From the NCBI RefSeq assembly GCF_014377975.1, contig NZ_JACMOO010000257.1, positions 16,704-80,703 on the forward strand: a stretch of 64,000 bases of DNA, in the 5' to 3' direction. Position 1 is the first letter of the stretch. Each line of letters begins with the position of its first letter. This stretch comes from Ferruginibacter sp. (GTDB lineage Bacteria > Bacteroidota > Bacteroidia > Chitinophagales > Chitinophagaceae). Positions 63,593 to 64,000 of this stretch are shown one piece after another. The notes beneath the pieces are model-generated. The model was not told the origin of the DNA, did not search any database, and was given only the letters and a program-made list of their open reading frames with translations. The translations under genes were made by a program, and so were the position numbers.

Positions 63593-64000
63593 TTATTTTC
63601 TGATTAAAAAAAACTTCATTCGATCATTATTAACAGCTGATAGTAATATCTTTTGTTTAGCAGAAGTTTGTATTATTTTCATATCCTTAACATCGCCTTT
63701 TAAAATAAATCCGCTAATGGATGGCTTAATAAAAGAAAAATTCCCTTTACCATCTCCTTGTAAATAGCAGCCAAAAGATGCATCGTACCGTCCTGTCATT
63801 ACATCAGCATTGTATTCATTACCGGCTAATAACAAATCCATTTTCCCATCATTGTCTACATCCTCGCTAAGTATGGTGTTGACTGGTGCAAACTGTACCT
63901 CTGCAGGAAGGAAATGTTTAATGAATTTACCATTACCTATATTTTCAAACCAACAAGTATGCAGTTCATCGCATTGTAGTTGAAGAAAAGGTTCACCACC
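63593..64000 (-). CDS. VCBS/FG-GAP repeat protein, partial at the window edge
   Basis: The minus-strand frame is open to the last base of the window; the ATG in the track (63841) is internal. The visible 135 codons read CWFENIGNGKFIKHFLPAEV, then TILSEDVDNDGKMDLLLAGN and DASFGCYLQGDGKGNFSFIK. The DVDNDGKMDLLLAGN stretch is the calcium-binding FG-GAP/VCBS repeat. Such proteins are exported and often accompany polysaccharide-utilisation genes in Bacteroidota. It ends ILLSAVNNDRMKFFLIRK. Only the last repeats are seen, so the rest of the domain order is unknown. Confidence 0.8.
   Translation of the reverse strand, partial: GGEPFLQLQCDELHTCWFENIGNGKFIKHFLPAEVQFAPVNTILSEDVDNDGKMDLLLAGNEYNADVMTGRYDASFGCYLQGDGKGNFSFIKPSISGFILKGDVKDMKIIQTSAKQKILLSAVNNDRMKFFLIRK

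Noticed and set aside
1-64000. CRISPR arrays, defence islands, prophage genes or rRNA genes
   Set aside because: I saw no regularly spaced repeats, cas-like or restriction genes, phage structural genes or rRNA segments anywhere in the window.

Overview
The window comes from a member of the Bacteroidota, most likely family Chitinophagaceae (Ferruginibacter/Niastella-like). The genome is AT-rich, start codons lack strong Shine-Dalgarno sequences, and there are several type IX secretion (T9SS) parts: PorW, PorU2, PorV2, PorP/SprF and cargo with C-terminal sorting domains. Upstream sequences of the Bacteroidota type (TTG, about 19 bp, TAnnTTTG) are visible, for example before grpE. The taxonomic placement is inferred from gene content and arrangement, not from a database search.

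Potassium block (1-11000). A Kup transporter cut by the window edge is followed by a complete Kdp locus. In order it holds a 27-aa membrane microprotein, kdpF (26 aa), kdpA, kdpB, kdpC, an outer-membrane porin, a 53-aa unknown protein, and a KdpD split into a KdpD/Usp sensor half and a separate HAMP-PAS histidine kinase. No response regulator is adjacent. A 14-bp perfect palindrome precedes the first small ORF, and two mutually exclusive hairpins precede the sensor genes.

Oxidative stress block (11300-14700). katA and oxyR diverge around a candidate OxyR site, and a PrxQ/AhpE-like peroxiredoxin follows. OxyR keeps both redox cysteines at positions 199 and 208.

Housekeeping block (14700-34100). 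It holds an RlmI-like rRNA methyltransferase, grpE-dnaJ, a vWA protein, hpt, a LysM glucosaminidase, an O-methyltransferase, a sodium:solute symporter, a LOG protein, a small outer-membrane barrel, a PorP/SprF protein paired with a 1200-aa gliding-type cargo protein, recG and an RhlE helicase.

Decay and envelope block (34100-52300). A frameshifted DDE transposase relic lies beside an ECF sigma/anti-sigma pair. Then come a VOC protein, an SprT-like protein, a membrane protein, a bactofilin, a coiled-coil membrane protein, porW, a class A PBP, and the porU2-porV2 pair.

Distal block (52600-64000). It holds tyrS, a divergent cyanophycinase/cyanophycin synthetase pair (nitrogen storage as multi-L-arginyl-poly-L-aspartate), and tRNA-Gln(UUG) followed directly by the C-terminal relic of a serine recombinase. 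The end is a plant-polysaccharide region with GH95, a GH51 fragment, an intact GH51 and a VCBS-repeat protein running off the edge. Both intact glycosidases carry the same roughly 55-bp leader. A second 39-bp repeat flanks the two-gene segment. This end of the window looks recently rearranged.
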